From NCBI GenBank assembly GCA_038993745.2, contig CP160630.1, forward strand, positions 372,001 through 436,000: a stretch of 64,000 nt of DNA, in the 5' to 3' direction. The notes under the pieces were generated by a model. It had not been told where the DNA came from. It made no database searches and saw only the letters and a program-made list of their open reading frames with translations. The stretch comes from Aliivibrio fischeri (GTDB lineage Bacteria; Pseudomonadota; Gammaproteobacteria; Enterobacterales; Vibrionaceae). The position numbers and the translations under genes are program-made. Positions 55,522-64,000 of the stretch are shown here, piece after piece (position 1 is the first letter of the stretch; each line of letters starts with the position of its first letter).

Positions 55522-56799
55522 GTGTTAGAGCATCATGTACGAGATTATATTTCAGATAAATTAAGTGTTCTAGGGATCAATAGTGATCCTTATGGGGTTG
55601 AGTTGACTATCGTATTTGTATCGGTGGTAATCGGTATTGCTATTATTGGTCATCTAATTACTCATCATATTATTGTTCGCACCATTAGAAATGTACTTCA
55701 TCGAACAAATGAACCCTTATCTGATGCGTTTTCTAAATATAAAGTACTTGAAAAATTAACGCTTCTTGTCCCTGTAATGGTATTGGATCTATTAATCCCA
55801 TTGGCACTTGGGCATTACACATTACTATCAGCCATTGCAGATAAAGTTCTCAGTATCTCTATTCTTATCAGTTTTATAAGGCTCGTTTTTGCATTACTTG
55901 ATGCGCTTAATGATGTTGCTACTTTCAAAGGCATTACTCGTCGAATGCCAGTTAAGAGCTTTGTTCAACTCATAAAGTTATTTACCTTTTTTGTTGGCCT
56001 TGTGGTATCCATGTCTATCCTTGCCAATGAATCACCAGTTATTTTCTTGAGTGGGCTAGGGGTTGCGACTGGTTTTGTCATGTTGGTATTTAAAGATACG
56101 ATCTTGGGTTTCGTGGCAGGTATTCAGCTTTCAGCAAACCGTATGATCTCGTTAAATGATTGGATTGAGATGGATTCGTTCAAAGCGAACGGTTCAGTTG
56201 AAGAAATTTCACTAACGACGGTCAAAGTTCGGAACTTTGATAATACAGTCAGCATGATCCCAGCTTATGCTTTGGTTCAAAATGCGTTTGTGAACTGGCA
56301 AGGAATGTCTGATTCTGGTGGTAGACGTATTAAACGAGCTGTAAATATAGATGTAAATTCAATTCGTTTCATGACCGATGAAGAGATTGAGTCATTGAAA
56401 GATATTCGAATTTTAAGAGAGTATTTATTTGAAAAATCAAAAGAAATTAAAGCATATAATGATGAACTAGATGAGATCCCACATTTGGGCAATACACGTC
56501 AGATGACCAATTTAGGGATTTTTCGTGCGTATTTAGCCGCTTATTTACGAACAAATAAAGACATTCATTCTTATATGATGTTTATGGTGCGTCAACTAGA
56601 CCCAACCCCTGAGGGATTACCATTGCAGATTTATGCTTTTACCAATAATACGGATTGGGTCTTTTATGAGGGGGTTCAAGCTGATCTCTTTGATCACATA
56701 TATTCTATTATGCCGTTATTCGATTTGCGTCCTTATCAAGCCTTAAGTGGACATGATGTGTTATCACTTGCTTCTATCAATTCTCAGCATTTATCATAA
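55522..56799 (+). CDS. Mechanosensitive ion channel, YbdG-like
   Basis: This 425-residue MscS-family inner-membrane channel protects cells against osmotic downshock. It has about five hydrophobic segments and the pore-lining and beta-domain motif (LSGLGVATGFVMLVFKDTILGFVAGIQLSANRMISLNDWI, seen here as FKDTILGFVAGIQL). ETIT-like SVEEISLTTVKVRNFDNTVSMIP matches MscS proteins. Overall length and the C-terminal extension fit the YbdG miniconductance branch. The start is GTG at 55522 with AAGGA upstream; no usable ATG is nearby. Confidence 0.87.
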   Translation: MLEHHVRDYISDKLSVLGINSDPYGVELTIVFVSVVIGIAIIGHLITHHIIVRTIRNVLHRTNEPLSDAFSKYKVLEKLTLLVPVMVLDLLIPLALGHYTLLSAIADKVLSISILISFIRLVFALLDALNDVATFKGITRRMPVKSFVQLIKLFTFFVGLVVSMSILANESPVIFLSGLGVATGFVMLVFKDTILGFVAGIQLSANRMISLNDWIEMDSFKANGSVEEISLTTVKVRNFDNTVSMIPAYALVQNAFVNWQGMSDSGGRRIKRAVNIDVNSIRFMTDEEIESLKDIRILREYLFEKSKEIKAYNDELDEIPHLGNTRQMTNLGIFRAYLAAYLRTNKDIHSYMMFMVRQLDPTPEGLPLQIYAFTNNTDWVFYEGVQADLFDHIYSIMPLFDLRPYQALSGHDVLSLASINSQHLS

Positions 56800-56861
56800 T
56801 TGATGTTAGGGGCTCGTTATTACCTATAATCTTTATTGATTAAATCCATTACTTTCTAATT

Positions 56862-56897
56862 AATCCAGTGTATCTGCAAAGTACACTGGATTTTTCT
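56862..56897 (+). terminator. Intrinsic terminator after the channel gene
   Basis: AATCCAGTGTA and TACACTGGATT form an 11-bp stem with a 9-base loop, followed by a T-rich stretch. Confidence 0.82.
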
Positions 56898-57000
56898 TAT
56901 GTTTAGAAAATAAATCCATAAATGATGGCGACTTACCGTAGGGTTAATATGAATGGTTTGCTACAATCAGCGCCAATTATTGTCTATGCATAGGTTCATC

Positions 57001-58256
57001 ATGTCATTTGCGTCTCTAGGATTAACAGAACAAATCCTAACAACGGTTGCAGAATTAGGTTTTAAAGAAGCAACACCCATTCAGAAACAAGCTATTCCAC
57101 TAGTATTACAAGGACATGATGTACTGGCTGGAGCACAAACTGGTACAGGTAAAACAGCAGCGTTTGGTCTACCGCTGATCCAACGTTTGATTGAAAGTCC
57201 AATTGAACGTCATGAAGAATCCAAAGTGGTGCGAAGCTTAATTCTTACGCCTACTCGTGAATTAGCACAACAAGTTTTTGATAGTTTGGTAAGTTACACT
57301 CAAAATACCGAATTAAAGGTTGTAGTGGCGTATGGCGGTACAAGTATTAATGTACAAAAAGAGAATTTGCTTGGTGGGGCAGATATATTAATCGCAACAC
57401 CAGGGCGTTTGTTAGATCATCTGCATATAAAAACTATCACCTTAAATCAAGCTGAGTATTTAGTGTTAGATGAAGCTGACCGTATGTTAGATATGGGCTT
57501 TATTCCTGATATTAAAAAGATTCTGCGTAAAATGCCTGATGAATGTCAAACTCTGTTCTTCTCTGCAACTTTCAGTAAAAAAGTAAGAGAAATAGCTTAT
57601 TACATGCTGAACAAGCCTAAAGAAGTTCAAGTGACTCCGACAATAGCACAGCAGAAACCGTTGAGCAGATGGTTTACCCAGTAGATAAACATCGTAAGAG
57701 TGAATTGCTGGCTTATTTAATTGGTTCTCGTAATTGGCAGCAAGTGTTGGTCTTTACTAAAACCAAACAAGGCTCTGATGAATTAGTAAAAGAGCTAAAA
57801 AAAGATGGGATAAAAGCCGCTTCTATTAATGGAGATAAAAGCCAAGGAGCACGCCTGAGAGCTTTAGAAGAGTTTAAGACAGGTAAGGTTCGTGCATTAA
57901 TAGCAACAGATGTTGCTGCTCGTGGTTTAGATATAGAACAACTTGAATGCGTGATTAACTATGAATTGCCATTTAAGGCTGAAGATTATGTACACCGTAT
58001 AGGACGTACAGGCAGAGCAGGGCATACGGGTAAAGCAATTTCTTTAATGAGTATGGATGAAGAGTATTTATTAAAGGCGATTGAAACGTTATTAGATACA
58101 CGCTTACCTCAAGAGTGGTTACAAGGGTATGAACCCGATCCAAACGCTCCGTTAAGAGAAGATCGTCCAAGACAGAGTCGTGGTCGCTCGTCAGATAAAC
58201 GAAAAATGAAAGCAAAATTAAAAATTCATGCAAATCGCGGAAAAAATAAGCGATAA
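57001..58256 (+). pseudogene. rhlE: RhlE-like DEAD-box RNA helicase, frameshifted
   Basis: This ATP-dependent RNA helicase is made of two RecA-like halves. The first half has the Q motif (FKEATPIQKQAIP), AQTGTGKT, PTRELAQQ, VLDEADRMLDMGF and SATF. The second half has VLVFTKTKQGSDELV, ATDVAARGLDIE and HRIGRTGRAG. A lysine/arginine-rich tail (KRKMKAKLKIHANRGKNKR) follows. The frame breaks at the AAA run at 57655-57657. One extra base there joins the halves as QQKTVEQMVYPVDKHRK, the family sequence. The start at 57001 (MSFASLGLTEQIL) follows AGG and is preferred to an earlier frame start. I infer a sequence error. Confidence 0.88.
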
Positions 58257-58264
58257 AAACAAAT

Positions 58265-58292
58265 AAAAAAGGTGCGTACAGCACCTTTTTTT
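58265..58292 (+). terminator. Intrinsic terminator after rhlE
   Basis: AAAAAAGGTGC and GCACCTTTTTT form a long stem with a 5-base loop and T run, 9 bases past the stop. Confidence 0.88.
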
Positions 58293-58530
58293 AAATGTAA
58301 ATGTTACTACAATGTTTGTGTTCGTTAAAAACATTGCTAATATCTATCGGTTGCTTCTAAGTATTCTGTGATTTGATTCTAAAAAACGCAGTGGTATCTC
58401 ATTTTTAATACAGATTCTATCTATTTGTAAATCAGTGTAAAAGAAGATTGATTATGAAAAGCTGGAGAGTATTATTCATCGAAAACTGAAGCCGCTTTTG
58501 GATTACTTACCTTCAGTATTTGGAGTTTTT

Positions 58531-59409
58531 ATGTCGCAAAGAGCACTTACTGTACTTTGCTTGTTATTCTTATCTTATTCATCTTCATTGTTTGCAGAGT
58601 CCTTTACGTTACCTATTTGGAAAGATGAAGCAGAAGCTCGTGGTTATGATTTACCTGAAGCATTTGGATTAAATATTAGTTATATGAAACAAACTCAGGA
58701 TATCTCTGTAGATAGTGTGGGTTTTGAAGGAACTGTTCCTGCGTTATTGCCTTGGAATCCACCTCATCAAATTAGTGATTTAGTGGAAGTTGAACCTATA
58801 GGAAACGGTAAACAAATGAGTGAAGTGCTGACATTACGCGGTGATGTTTGGCTTTTTCCTTTTTTGAATTTGTATGGAATTGTTGGTCAGTTAAAAGGGT
58901 ACTCGGAAACCACGATTAATGTTAAACCGTTTGGTAAAGAAGCGGGTATAAAAATGCCATTTCGCCTAGATTTAAATGGCACACTTTATGGCGCTGGTTT
59001 TGTATTAGCGGGTGGATATAAAGATGTATTTGCTTTGGCTGATGCCAGTTATACGGAAACAGAGCTTAATGTTATTGATGGTACTATTAGCTCCATTGTT
59101 ATTTCTCCACGTATTGGTTATGACTTTAATCGTTTAGGCGCACCACTTCGTTTGTGGGTTGGTGCTATGTATCAAGATGTAGAGCAGTCATTATCTGGTA
59201 ATTTAACCGATATTGGTTTAACGGGTAGTTTGGGTAGTCTAGTTGGTAAAGTGGATAACGGCCGTTTTAATGTTGAACAGCATCTAGTGACACCATGGAA
59301 CCCTTTAATTGGTATGCAATATAAACTACATGATCGATTGTATTTGCTCGGTGAAGCTGGACTTGGTGATCGTAAAAGCATTTTCTTTACCGTTGATATG
59401 CGATTTTAA
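58531..59409 (+). CDS. Predicted outer-membrane beta-barrel protein, first gene of a trio
   Basis: This 292-residue exported protein has a signal peptide (MSQRALTVLCLLFLSYSSS, cleavage near LFAES). The mature part alternates polar and hydrophobic residues in strand-like runs (LTLRGDVWLFPFLNLYGIVG, GTLYGAGFVLAGGYKDVF, VISPRIGYDFNR) and ends in aromatic FTVDMRF, the C-terminal Phe common in outer-membrane barrels. I do not recognise a family with certainty. The ATG at 58531 with GGAG before it is chosen over 58498. It is followed 3 bases later by an Omp85-type barrel gene and then a DUF4056 gene. Confidence 0.7.
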   Translation: MSQRALTVLCLLFLSYSSSLFAESFTLPIWKDEAEARGYDLPEAFGLNISYMKQTQDISVDSVGFEGTVPALLPWNPPHQISDLVEVEPIGNGKQMSEVLTLRGDVWLFPFLNLYGIVGQLKGYSETTINVKPFGKEAGIKMPFRLDLNGTLYGAGFVLAGGYKDVFALADASYTETELNVIDGTISSIVISPRIGYDFNRLGAPLRLWVGAMYQDVEQSLSGNLTDIGLTGSLGSLVGKVDNGRFNVEQHLVTPWNPLIGMQYKLHDRLYLLGEAGLGDRKSIFFTVDMRF

Positions 59410-59412
59410 GCA

Positions 59413-60537
59413 ATGACACTTTTAAAAATATCGACGGCAGTATTATTGAGCTGCTACGCATTGTCGATCTCGGCAAAAGAAGAACCACAAAGTTGGGTCG
59501 ACACTTTTCTTGAAGAATTAGGTTCATCTGAAGATATCGATGTTAGCCAAGGTGTTGATTGGGCAGTGCTACCTGGCCCTTTTGCTAACCCTGAGCAAGG
59601 CTTTGGTCTCGGTATTGCCGCTGTTGGCTTATATTCGCCATTAGAAGATAAAGACAGCGCTCCATTATCTACGGTTAGTATTACGGGTTATGGTTCGAGC
59701 TCTGGTTCCTATGGAATAGGGGTTAATAACCGAACTTATTTTGAAAACGATGAACTTCGATTTTTAGTTCAAGCAAAAGCAAGTCATACGCCCGAATACT
59801 ATTGGGGGATTGGGAAAGAGCAAGCTGAGAATGAAGGAAACAAAACTTTAGTTGAAGCTGAAATCTTTGGGTTTACTCCGAAAATAGCGTATCAATTTTA
59901 TCCTAATACCTATTTGCTAGCGGGTTTTGATTTGGAAAGCCATCGTAAGCAGACGACAGATTCGTTGCTTCTTAATTCAAAAGACTTAGAGGATACACTC
60001 TTAACAGCAGCAACCATTAGTCTTGAATATGATAGCCGAGACTTTGAACTTAATGCATACAGCGGTACGTTACTCAGTATTAACTGGAATGAATACAGTA
60101 AGTCGCTAGGCTCGGATTATGAATTTAATAAAGCGACCTTTAACTATCGCCAATATTACAGAGTAACAAGCGATACTGTACTGGCTTGGGAAGCATACAG
60201 CGAAACAGTGCAAGGCGATGTTCCTTGGTTTGCTTTGTCTTCATTAGGTAGTGATAAGCGTATGCGAGGCTATTACAGCGGACAGTATAGGGATAATACA
60301 CAAGCATCAGCTCAAATCGAAGTGCGTCATCAGTTTAATCACCGTCATGGCATGGTTGCATGGGTTGGTGGTGGTAATGTTGCTGATTCTTATCAACAGT
60401 TATTTGATAGTAAATGGCTACCTACGTATGGAGTAGGTTACCGGTTTGCTTTCAAACCAAGAGTCAATGTCAGACTTGATTACGGTATAGGTAAAGATAG
60501 CCAAGCCGTGTATTTTCAAATTAACGAAGCATTTTAA
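59413..60537 (+). CDS. Omp85-like (BamA-type) surface-antigen barrel without POTRA domains
   Basis: This 374-residue protein has a signal peptide (MTLLKISTAVLLSCYALSIS, cleavage near ISAKE). It resembles the C-terminal 16-strand barrel of BamA/TamA proteins (bacterial surface antigen domain): PEQGFGLGIAAVGLYS near the start, SLEYDSRDFELNAYSGTLLSINW, and the L6-loop style motif DKRMRGYYSGQYRD. It ends FQINEAF with a terminal Phe. No N-terminal POTRA repeats are present, unlike true BamA. Its length would leave little besides the barrel. A role in secretion or insertion of partner proteins is possible. It is cotranscribed with its neighbours (3 bases before, 10 after). Confidence 0.8.
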   Translation: MTLLKISTAVLLSCYALSISAKEEPQSWVDTFLEELGSSEDIDVSQGVDWAVLPGPFANPEQGFGLGIAAVGLYSPLEDKDSAPLSTVSITGYGSSSGSYGIGVNNRTYFENDELRFLVQAKASHTPEYYWGIGKEQAENEGNKTLVEAEIFGFTPKIAYQFYPNTYLLAGFDLESHRKQTTDSLLLNSKDLEDTLLTAATISLEYDSRDFELNAYSGTLLSINWNEYSKSLGSDYEFNKATFNYRQYYRVTSDTVLAWEAYSETVQGDVPWFALSSLGSDKRMRGYYSGQYRDNTQASAQIEVRHQFNHRHGMVAWVGGGNVADSYQQLFDSKWLPTYGVGYRFAFKPRVNVRLDYGIGKDSQAVYFQINEAF

Positions 60538-60547
60538 GGGCGGGAAT

Positions 60548-61600
60548 ATGAATAACAAATCTTTATTCATGATAGCGACCAGTCTTCTTTTCGGAAGCTC
60601 ATTTTCAGTATATGCGGATGCTCCAGTTGGTGTGAGGCCATGTTGTGCATTTGGCACTAATTTACAAACAGAAGTAGGGGGGATTCCTGTCCCATTTGTC
60701 TCTGTAGAAAATGTATTAAATATTGATGATCTTGGTGATCATATATACAACGATGGTAGCCAAAGCGTAGCAAGCAGTTTGATGGGGCTTGGTGATGAGA
60801 GTAATGGTATTTTTTATTCTGAAAAAGGTGGATTTTTAGATTCAGCACACGTTCGTGATACCGCAGATTTTACTTACTATTTATATACTGAATTTAAAGC
60901 TCATTTAGGAACTGATTACTCGATTACCTTATCGCCTGAGTTAAAAGATAGAGTGATCCAATTAACTGAATCAAAAAGCAATTTTACTTTTGAAGAGAAA
61001 CAAAATATCAGTGTGGAACTAGCGGCTTTAACTGCATATCGCCTTGCTCAATGGCATGAAATAGCTCAATGGTTTGGTATGGAATCGGTTGGTGGTTTTA
61101 AAGAGTTGGCCTCTGCATTTTCGCCGGAAGATTTATATTCGAATATGCTTGGTGCAAAAATAGCGAGTTCTGTTATTGCTAAAAATCCAAATTTGTCAAA
61201 AGATGATTTTTCAAAAGCGATGACAAAAGCCATTGAAGCTAAATTTATTGAGCTTGGTATAGTATCGAAAGAAGAGTCAAAAGCTCAAATCAAAAGCATG
61301 GATGGAGTATGGTGGGATAGCGATAAGCGATTACCAAATAAATGGGTTGTTATTCATCGTGAATATCACTTAGGGACAGATCTTCGACCAAATGGTTTTA
61401 AAAATGGAGTGGAAGAGAGCTTATCAACGGAATATGAAGCGTTAGCTACGTTTAAGTTAATCCATAATAAAAATGATAAAGCGTTTAATGCGTTACCTGA
61501 AGCTTTGAGAAATAAAGCTTATTGGACTCCAAGCGATTTCCAAACGATAGCCGATTTTGCTAAGGCGCAAGACGAAAAAGAGCAAGCAAAAAATAAATAA
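60548..61600 (+). CDS. Exported DUF4056 protein, third gene of the trio
   Basis: This 350-residue protein has a signal peptide (MNNKSLFMIATSLLFGSSFS, cleavage after VYA). The DUF4056 signature VRPCCAFG is present near residue 30. Further landmarks are RDTADFTYYLYTEFKAH, YRLAQWHEIAQWFG, and WVVIHREYHLGTDLRPNGF. It looks mostly alpha-helical and soluble. The function of the domain is unknown. The C-terminus is very charged (DFAKAQDEKEQAKNK). It follows the Omp85-like gene by 10 bases, so a shared envelope task is likely. Confidence 0.8.
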   Translation: MNNKSLFMIATSLLFGSSFSVYADAPVGVRPCCAFGTNLQTEVGGIPVPFVSVENVLNIDDLGDHIYNDGSQSVASSLMGLGDESNGIFYSEKGGFLDSAHVRDTADFTYYLYTEFKAHLGTDYSITLSPELKDRVIQLTESKSNFTFEEKQNISVELAALTAYRLAQWHEIAQWFGMESVGGFKELASAFSPEDLYSNMLGAKIASSVIAKNPNLSKDDFSKAMTKAIEAKFIELGIVSKEESKAQIKSMDGVWWDSDKRLPNKWVVIHREYHLGTDLRPNGFKNGVEESLSTEYEALATFKLIHNKNDKAFNALPEALRNKAYWTPSDFQTIADFAKAQDEKEQAKNK

Positions 61601-61619
61601 TATCGCTTTATTAATAATA

Positions 61620-61658
61620 AAAGCCCTGTTTCGATTTCTCGTATCAGGGCTTTATTTT
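61620..61658. terminator. Terminator between the trio operon and the BCCT gene
   Basis: AAAGCCCTG and CAGGGCTTT form a 9-bp stem with A/T runs on both sides, so it can act in both directions for these convergent units. Confidence 0.8.
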
Positions 61659-61678
61659 TAATTATAACATTAAACAAC

Positions 61679-63280
61679 TTACGCTTTTGCTTTACCCATA
61701 TTTGGTGTCGTACCAAATTTTTCAGTGCTAAAGCCTTTAATTAAACTGACACACATCATAAGAAGAATAAACGTAAATGGTAGTGCTGTTGATACAGTAC
61801 CTGCTTGTAGCGCTTGCATAGCTTCTGTACCACCAACCCACAGTAGTACCGCTGCAATCGATCCTTGAACAGTTGCCCAGAAAATACGCTGAGGAACTGG
61901 TGCATCAACTTTACCACCAGCAGTAATACTATCGATAACTAATGAGCCAGAATCTGATGATGTTACAAAGAACACCATAATCAGTACGATAGAAATAACT
62001 GAAAGAGCAGTGCTCATAGGAATCGCATCATACATATTAAACAGTGCTATAGTGATGTCTTGTAGACCATTCTCACCCAACTCACCAATTTTATTTACGA
62101 CTTGTTCAATTGCAATACCACCGAATGCAGACATCCATAATGCAGTTGCCAACGTCGGAATGATCATTACAGAGATCAAGAATTGGCGAACGGTACGACC
62201 TTTAGATACACGAGCAATGAACATACCTACGAATGGGGACCATGAAATCCACCAAGCCCAGTAGAATACTGTCCAACCGTGCATCCAACCTTCATCTTCA
62301 CGACCATGAGGATTACTTAGTGGAATGATGTTTTCAATATACCCTGTCACTGTTAATGGTAATGCACTCATTACATCAGAGAAACCAATGAAAATAATGA
62401 AGAATAATAAAGCAACAGCCACAAGCATGTTGACGTTACTTAATAGTTTTACACCGCCATCAATGCCTCGTATTACCGAGATCATAGCAAGCATGGTCAC
62501 AAAAATGATTACGCCAATTTGCATGTTAACGCCACCATCGGTACCAAATACATGATTGATACCACCAGCAGCTTGTTGAGCTCCTAGACCAAGAGAGGTT
62601 GCAAGGCCAAATAGTGTCGCTAGTACGGTTAGAATATCAATGATATGACCGAACCAACCCCATGTTCTATCACCTAAAATTGGATAGAAGACAGAGCGCA
62701 TTGATAGTGGTAAGCCTTTATTAAAAGTAAAGAATGCTAAAGAGAGGGCCACTAAGCCATATATTGCCCATGGGTGGATACCCCAGTGGTACATAGTGCC
62801 GCCCAATGCTAGTTTTTTAGCTTCTTCGGTAAATGGTTCAACATCTAAAGGGGTGCCATACCAATCAGTAAAATAAGCAAGAGGCTCAGCAACGCCATAG
62901 AACATTAAACCAATACCCATACCAGCAGCAAATAGCATTGCCATCCATGAGATTGTAGAGTGTTCAGGTTTTGCCTTGTCGCCACCAATGCGAATTTTGC
63001 CAAAAGGAGAAATGATTAGCGCTAAACAGAATATCAGAAAGATATTACTAGACCACATAAAGAGGCCATCAAAATTGTTGATGATTTGCCACTTAACACC
63101 GTCAAGAAGGGATTTTGCTTCTGTTGGGTCCATAACTAGAAGCACAGTAAGAAAAAGAATAATGGAACCAGCACTAATACCAAAAACCTGATTATGAATA
63201 TCAAAACCCCATTTTTGGATATTGTCCTGTCCAACCTCGTAGTCAGTACTGTCTATACTGTACTTATCCGTAGTACTCAT
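61679..63280 (-). CDS. BCCT-family transporter (betaine/choline/carnitine type)
   Basis: This 533-residue inner-membrane protein has 12 hydrophobic segments. It belongs to the BCCT family, which takes up glycine betaine, choline, carnitine or similar solutes with sodium or protons. The signature lies in VFYWAWWISWSPFVGMFIARVSKGR, here as YWAWWISWSPFVGMFIA, with GIGLMFYGVAEPL and GTMYHWGIHPWA. The C-terminal tail is short, so activity regulation may be weak or by other means. No neighbouring choline-oxidation genes are seen. It likely serves osmotic protection. Confidence 0.92.
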   Translation of the reverse strand: MSTTDKYSIDSTDYEVGQDNIQKWGFDIHNQVFGISAGSIILFLTVLLVMDPTEAKSLLDGVKWQIINNFDGLFMWSSNIFLIFCLALIISPFGKIRIGGDKAKPEHSTISWMAMLFAAGMGIGLMFYGVAEPLAYFTDWYGTPLDVEPFTEEAKKLALGGTMYHWGIHPWAIYGLVALSLAFFTFNKGLPLSMRSVFYPILGDRTWGWFGHIIDILTVLATLFGLATSLGLGAQQAAGGINHVFGTDGGVNMQIGVIIFVTMLAMISVIRGIDGGVKLLSNVNMLVAVALLFFIIFIGFSDVMSALPLTVTGYIENIIPLSNPHGREDEGWMHGWTVFYWAWWISWSPFVGMFIARVSKGRTVRQFLISVMIIPTLATALWMSAFGGIAIEQVVNKIGELGENGLQDITIALFNMYDAIPMSTALSVISIVLIMVFFVTSSDSGSLVIDSITAGGKVDAPVPQRIFWATVQGSIAAVLLWVGGTEAMQALQAGTVSTALPFTFILLMMCVSLIKGFSTEKFGTTPNMGKAKA

Positions 63281-63415
63281 GTGTCCTCACATTAAAATAT
63301 AATGGCTCCCATTGGAGACCATCAAACGACTGCAACATCAATGTAACAGTTTTTTCATGAGGATGATATCAGAGTTGAGAATTCAATAACATATATAATT
63401 TTTTTGTTGATATAA

Positions 63416-63450
63416 ATAAAAACGCCTTAAAACAGTGCTTTAAGGCGTTT
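63416..63450 (-). terminator. Intrinsic terminator after the HlyD-type gene
   Basis: AAACGCCTTAAA and TTTAAGGCGTTT form a 12-bp stem. On the minus strand it is followed by a T run. It lies between the HlyD-type gene stop and the BCCT promoter region. Confidence 0.82.
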
Positions 63451-63470
63451 ATGATATAGGTTAAAGGTGG

Positions 63471-64000
63471 TTAGTGGTCAAGGTATAGATAGTTTTGCCA
63501 AGACTTCATACGAATTAATACTTTACGCATAATCGACACATGTTCGAAGCTATCAGAGTAAACGGAAATTTCAGCATTTGAACCCGCTGGGAGGTGAAAT
63601 TCGGATACATCATCAGTCAGTTTCAGTTTTACTAATGCTCGACCGTTTGTACGAATAGCATTTGTTCCTAAAAGCGCACCAGATGCTTGTATTTGACCTT
63701 CACCAATAGCAGGGATCACTTCTACAACTTCCCCTTTAAATACACGTCCAGGAATCGCTCTAAAAAGAAACTCAGCTTCGAATCCTGCTCGTAATCGTTG
63801 TAATGAGTTTTGTCTGAAAGCACCTACAAAGTATTGATCTTCTGTATGTACAAACGTCATTACAGGACGAAGTGGAATAGGGACTGCCATCATACCAGGA
63901 CGTAGCGCCATTTGAGTTACATACCCATCTGTTGGTGCTTTTACAATTGTTTCGTCAAGATTAAATTGCGCTTGTTCTAACTCTGCACGCATACGAGCTA
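63471..64000 (-). CDS. HlyD/EmrA-type membrane fusion protein, partial at the right edge
   Basis: The C-terminal part of a periplasmic adaptor (HlyD family). The window shows about 175 residues. These include part of the helical hairpin, the lipoyl-like half AQFNLDETIVKAPTDGYVTQMALRPG, and the beta-barrel domain (AEFLFRAIPGRVFKGEVVEVIPA). The tail is IRMKSWQNYLYLDH. The frame is open to the window edge, so the real start lies outside. The sequence fits YibH/YiaV-like inner-membrane adaptors. The partner transporter is not in view. Confidence 0.8.
   Translation of the reverse strand, partial: ARMRAELEQAQFNLDETIVKAPTDGYVTQMALRPGMMAVPIPLRPVMTFVHTEDQYFVGAFRQNSLQRLRAGFEAEFLFRAIPGRVFKGEVVEVIPAIGEGQIQASGALLGTNAIRTNGRALVKLKLTDDVSEFHLPAGSNAEISVYSDSFEHVSIMRKVLIRMKSWQNYLYLDH

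Overview
The window is AT-rich, densely coded gamma-proteobacterial DNA. It holds about 46 protein genes and no rRNA, tRNA, CRISPR array or insertion sequence that I can see. Gene content and protein style point to the Vibrionaceae: a vSGLT-type sodium/galactose symporter, galETKM, an ebg-type beta-galactosidase locus, many c-di-GMP and chemotaxis proteins, and sodium-coupled transporters. The low GC suggests the Aliivibrio (Vibrio fischeri) group, perhaps the second chromosome. That assignment is an inference; I could not run a search.

Layout. 1-6.7 kb: a DsbD/ScsB-like membrane gene running off the left edge, a chemotaxis receptor, a YdjM-like membrane protein, an OmpA-type lipoprotein, and an organic hydroperoxide module (ohrR, ohr, doxX-like) with twin operators. 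6.7-26.6 kb: genes corresponding to the E. coli ebgR-ebgA-ebgC-ygjI-ygjJ-ygjK locus, all on the minus strand. Here the locus is interrupted by a c-di-GMP cassette (two tandem diguanylate cyclases, a CSS-motif EAL phosphodiesterase, a large HD-GYP protein) lying between two copies of the ygjI permease. 26.7-35.9 kb: a DnaQ-like exonuclease and a cNMP/CBS/DUF294 protein, the sglT galactose symporter, and divergent galE-galT-galK-galM. 36-41 kb: an RND efflux pump with adaptor and divergent TetR regulator. 41-50.5 kb: a hybrid histidine kinase, a GalR-like repressor, a ygjH-like tRNA-binding protein, an alanine/glycine symporter, ACT and RidA proteins, brnQ preceded by a leader-peptide attenuator, and a histone-deacetylase-like hydrolase. 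50.7-64 kb: a GGDEF protein, a fructose-type PTS, HdeD, a YbdG-like channel, RhlE, a three-gene outer-membrane operon of unknown function, a BCCT transporter and a partial HlyD-type protein.

How the genes work together. Beta-galactosides are presumably cleaved by EbgA/EbgC, galactose enters by SglT, and the Leloir enzymes GalM, GalK, GalT and GalE convert it. A recurring 9-base core, TTTASTAAA (S = G or C), lies upstream of ebgR, ebgA, ygjK, one ygjI copy, galE and the galR-like gene, which suggests one LacI-family circuit ties these loci together. A second operator type, TGTAAACGTTTACA, lies at sglT/galE, with a related site near galR.

Two caveats and highlights. Six genes (dsbD-like, the exonuclease, sglT, galM, the RND pump, rhlE) carry eight single-base deletions, most in short homopolymer runs, while the coding sequence on both sides is intact. 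I read these as probable sequence errors and annotate each gene across its frameshift. The most interesting new signals are the brnQ attenuator, the shared operator network, the split ebg locus with its c-di-GMP cassette, and the outer-membrane/DUF4056 trio.
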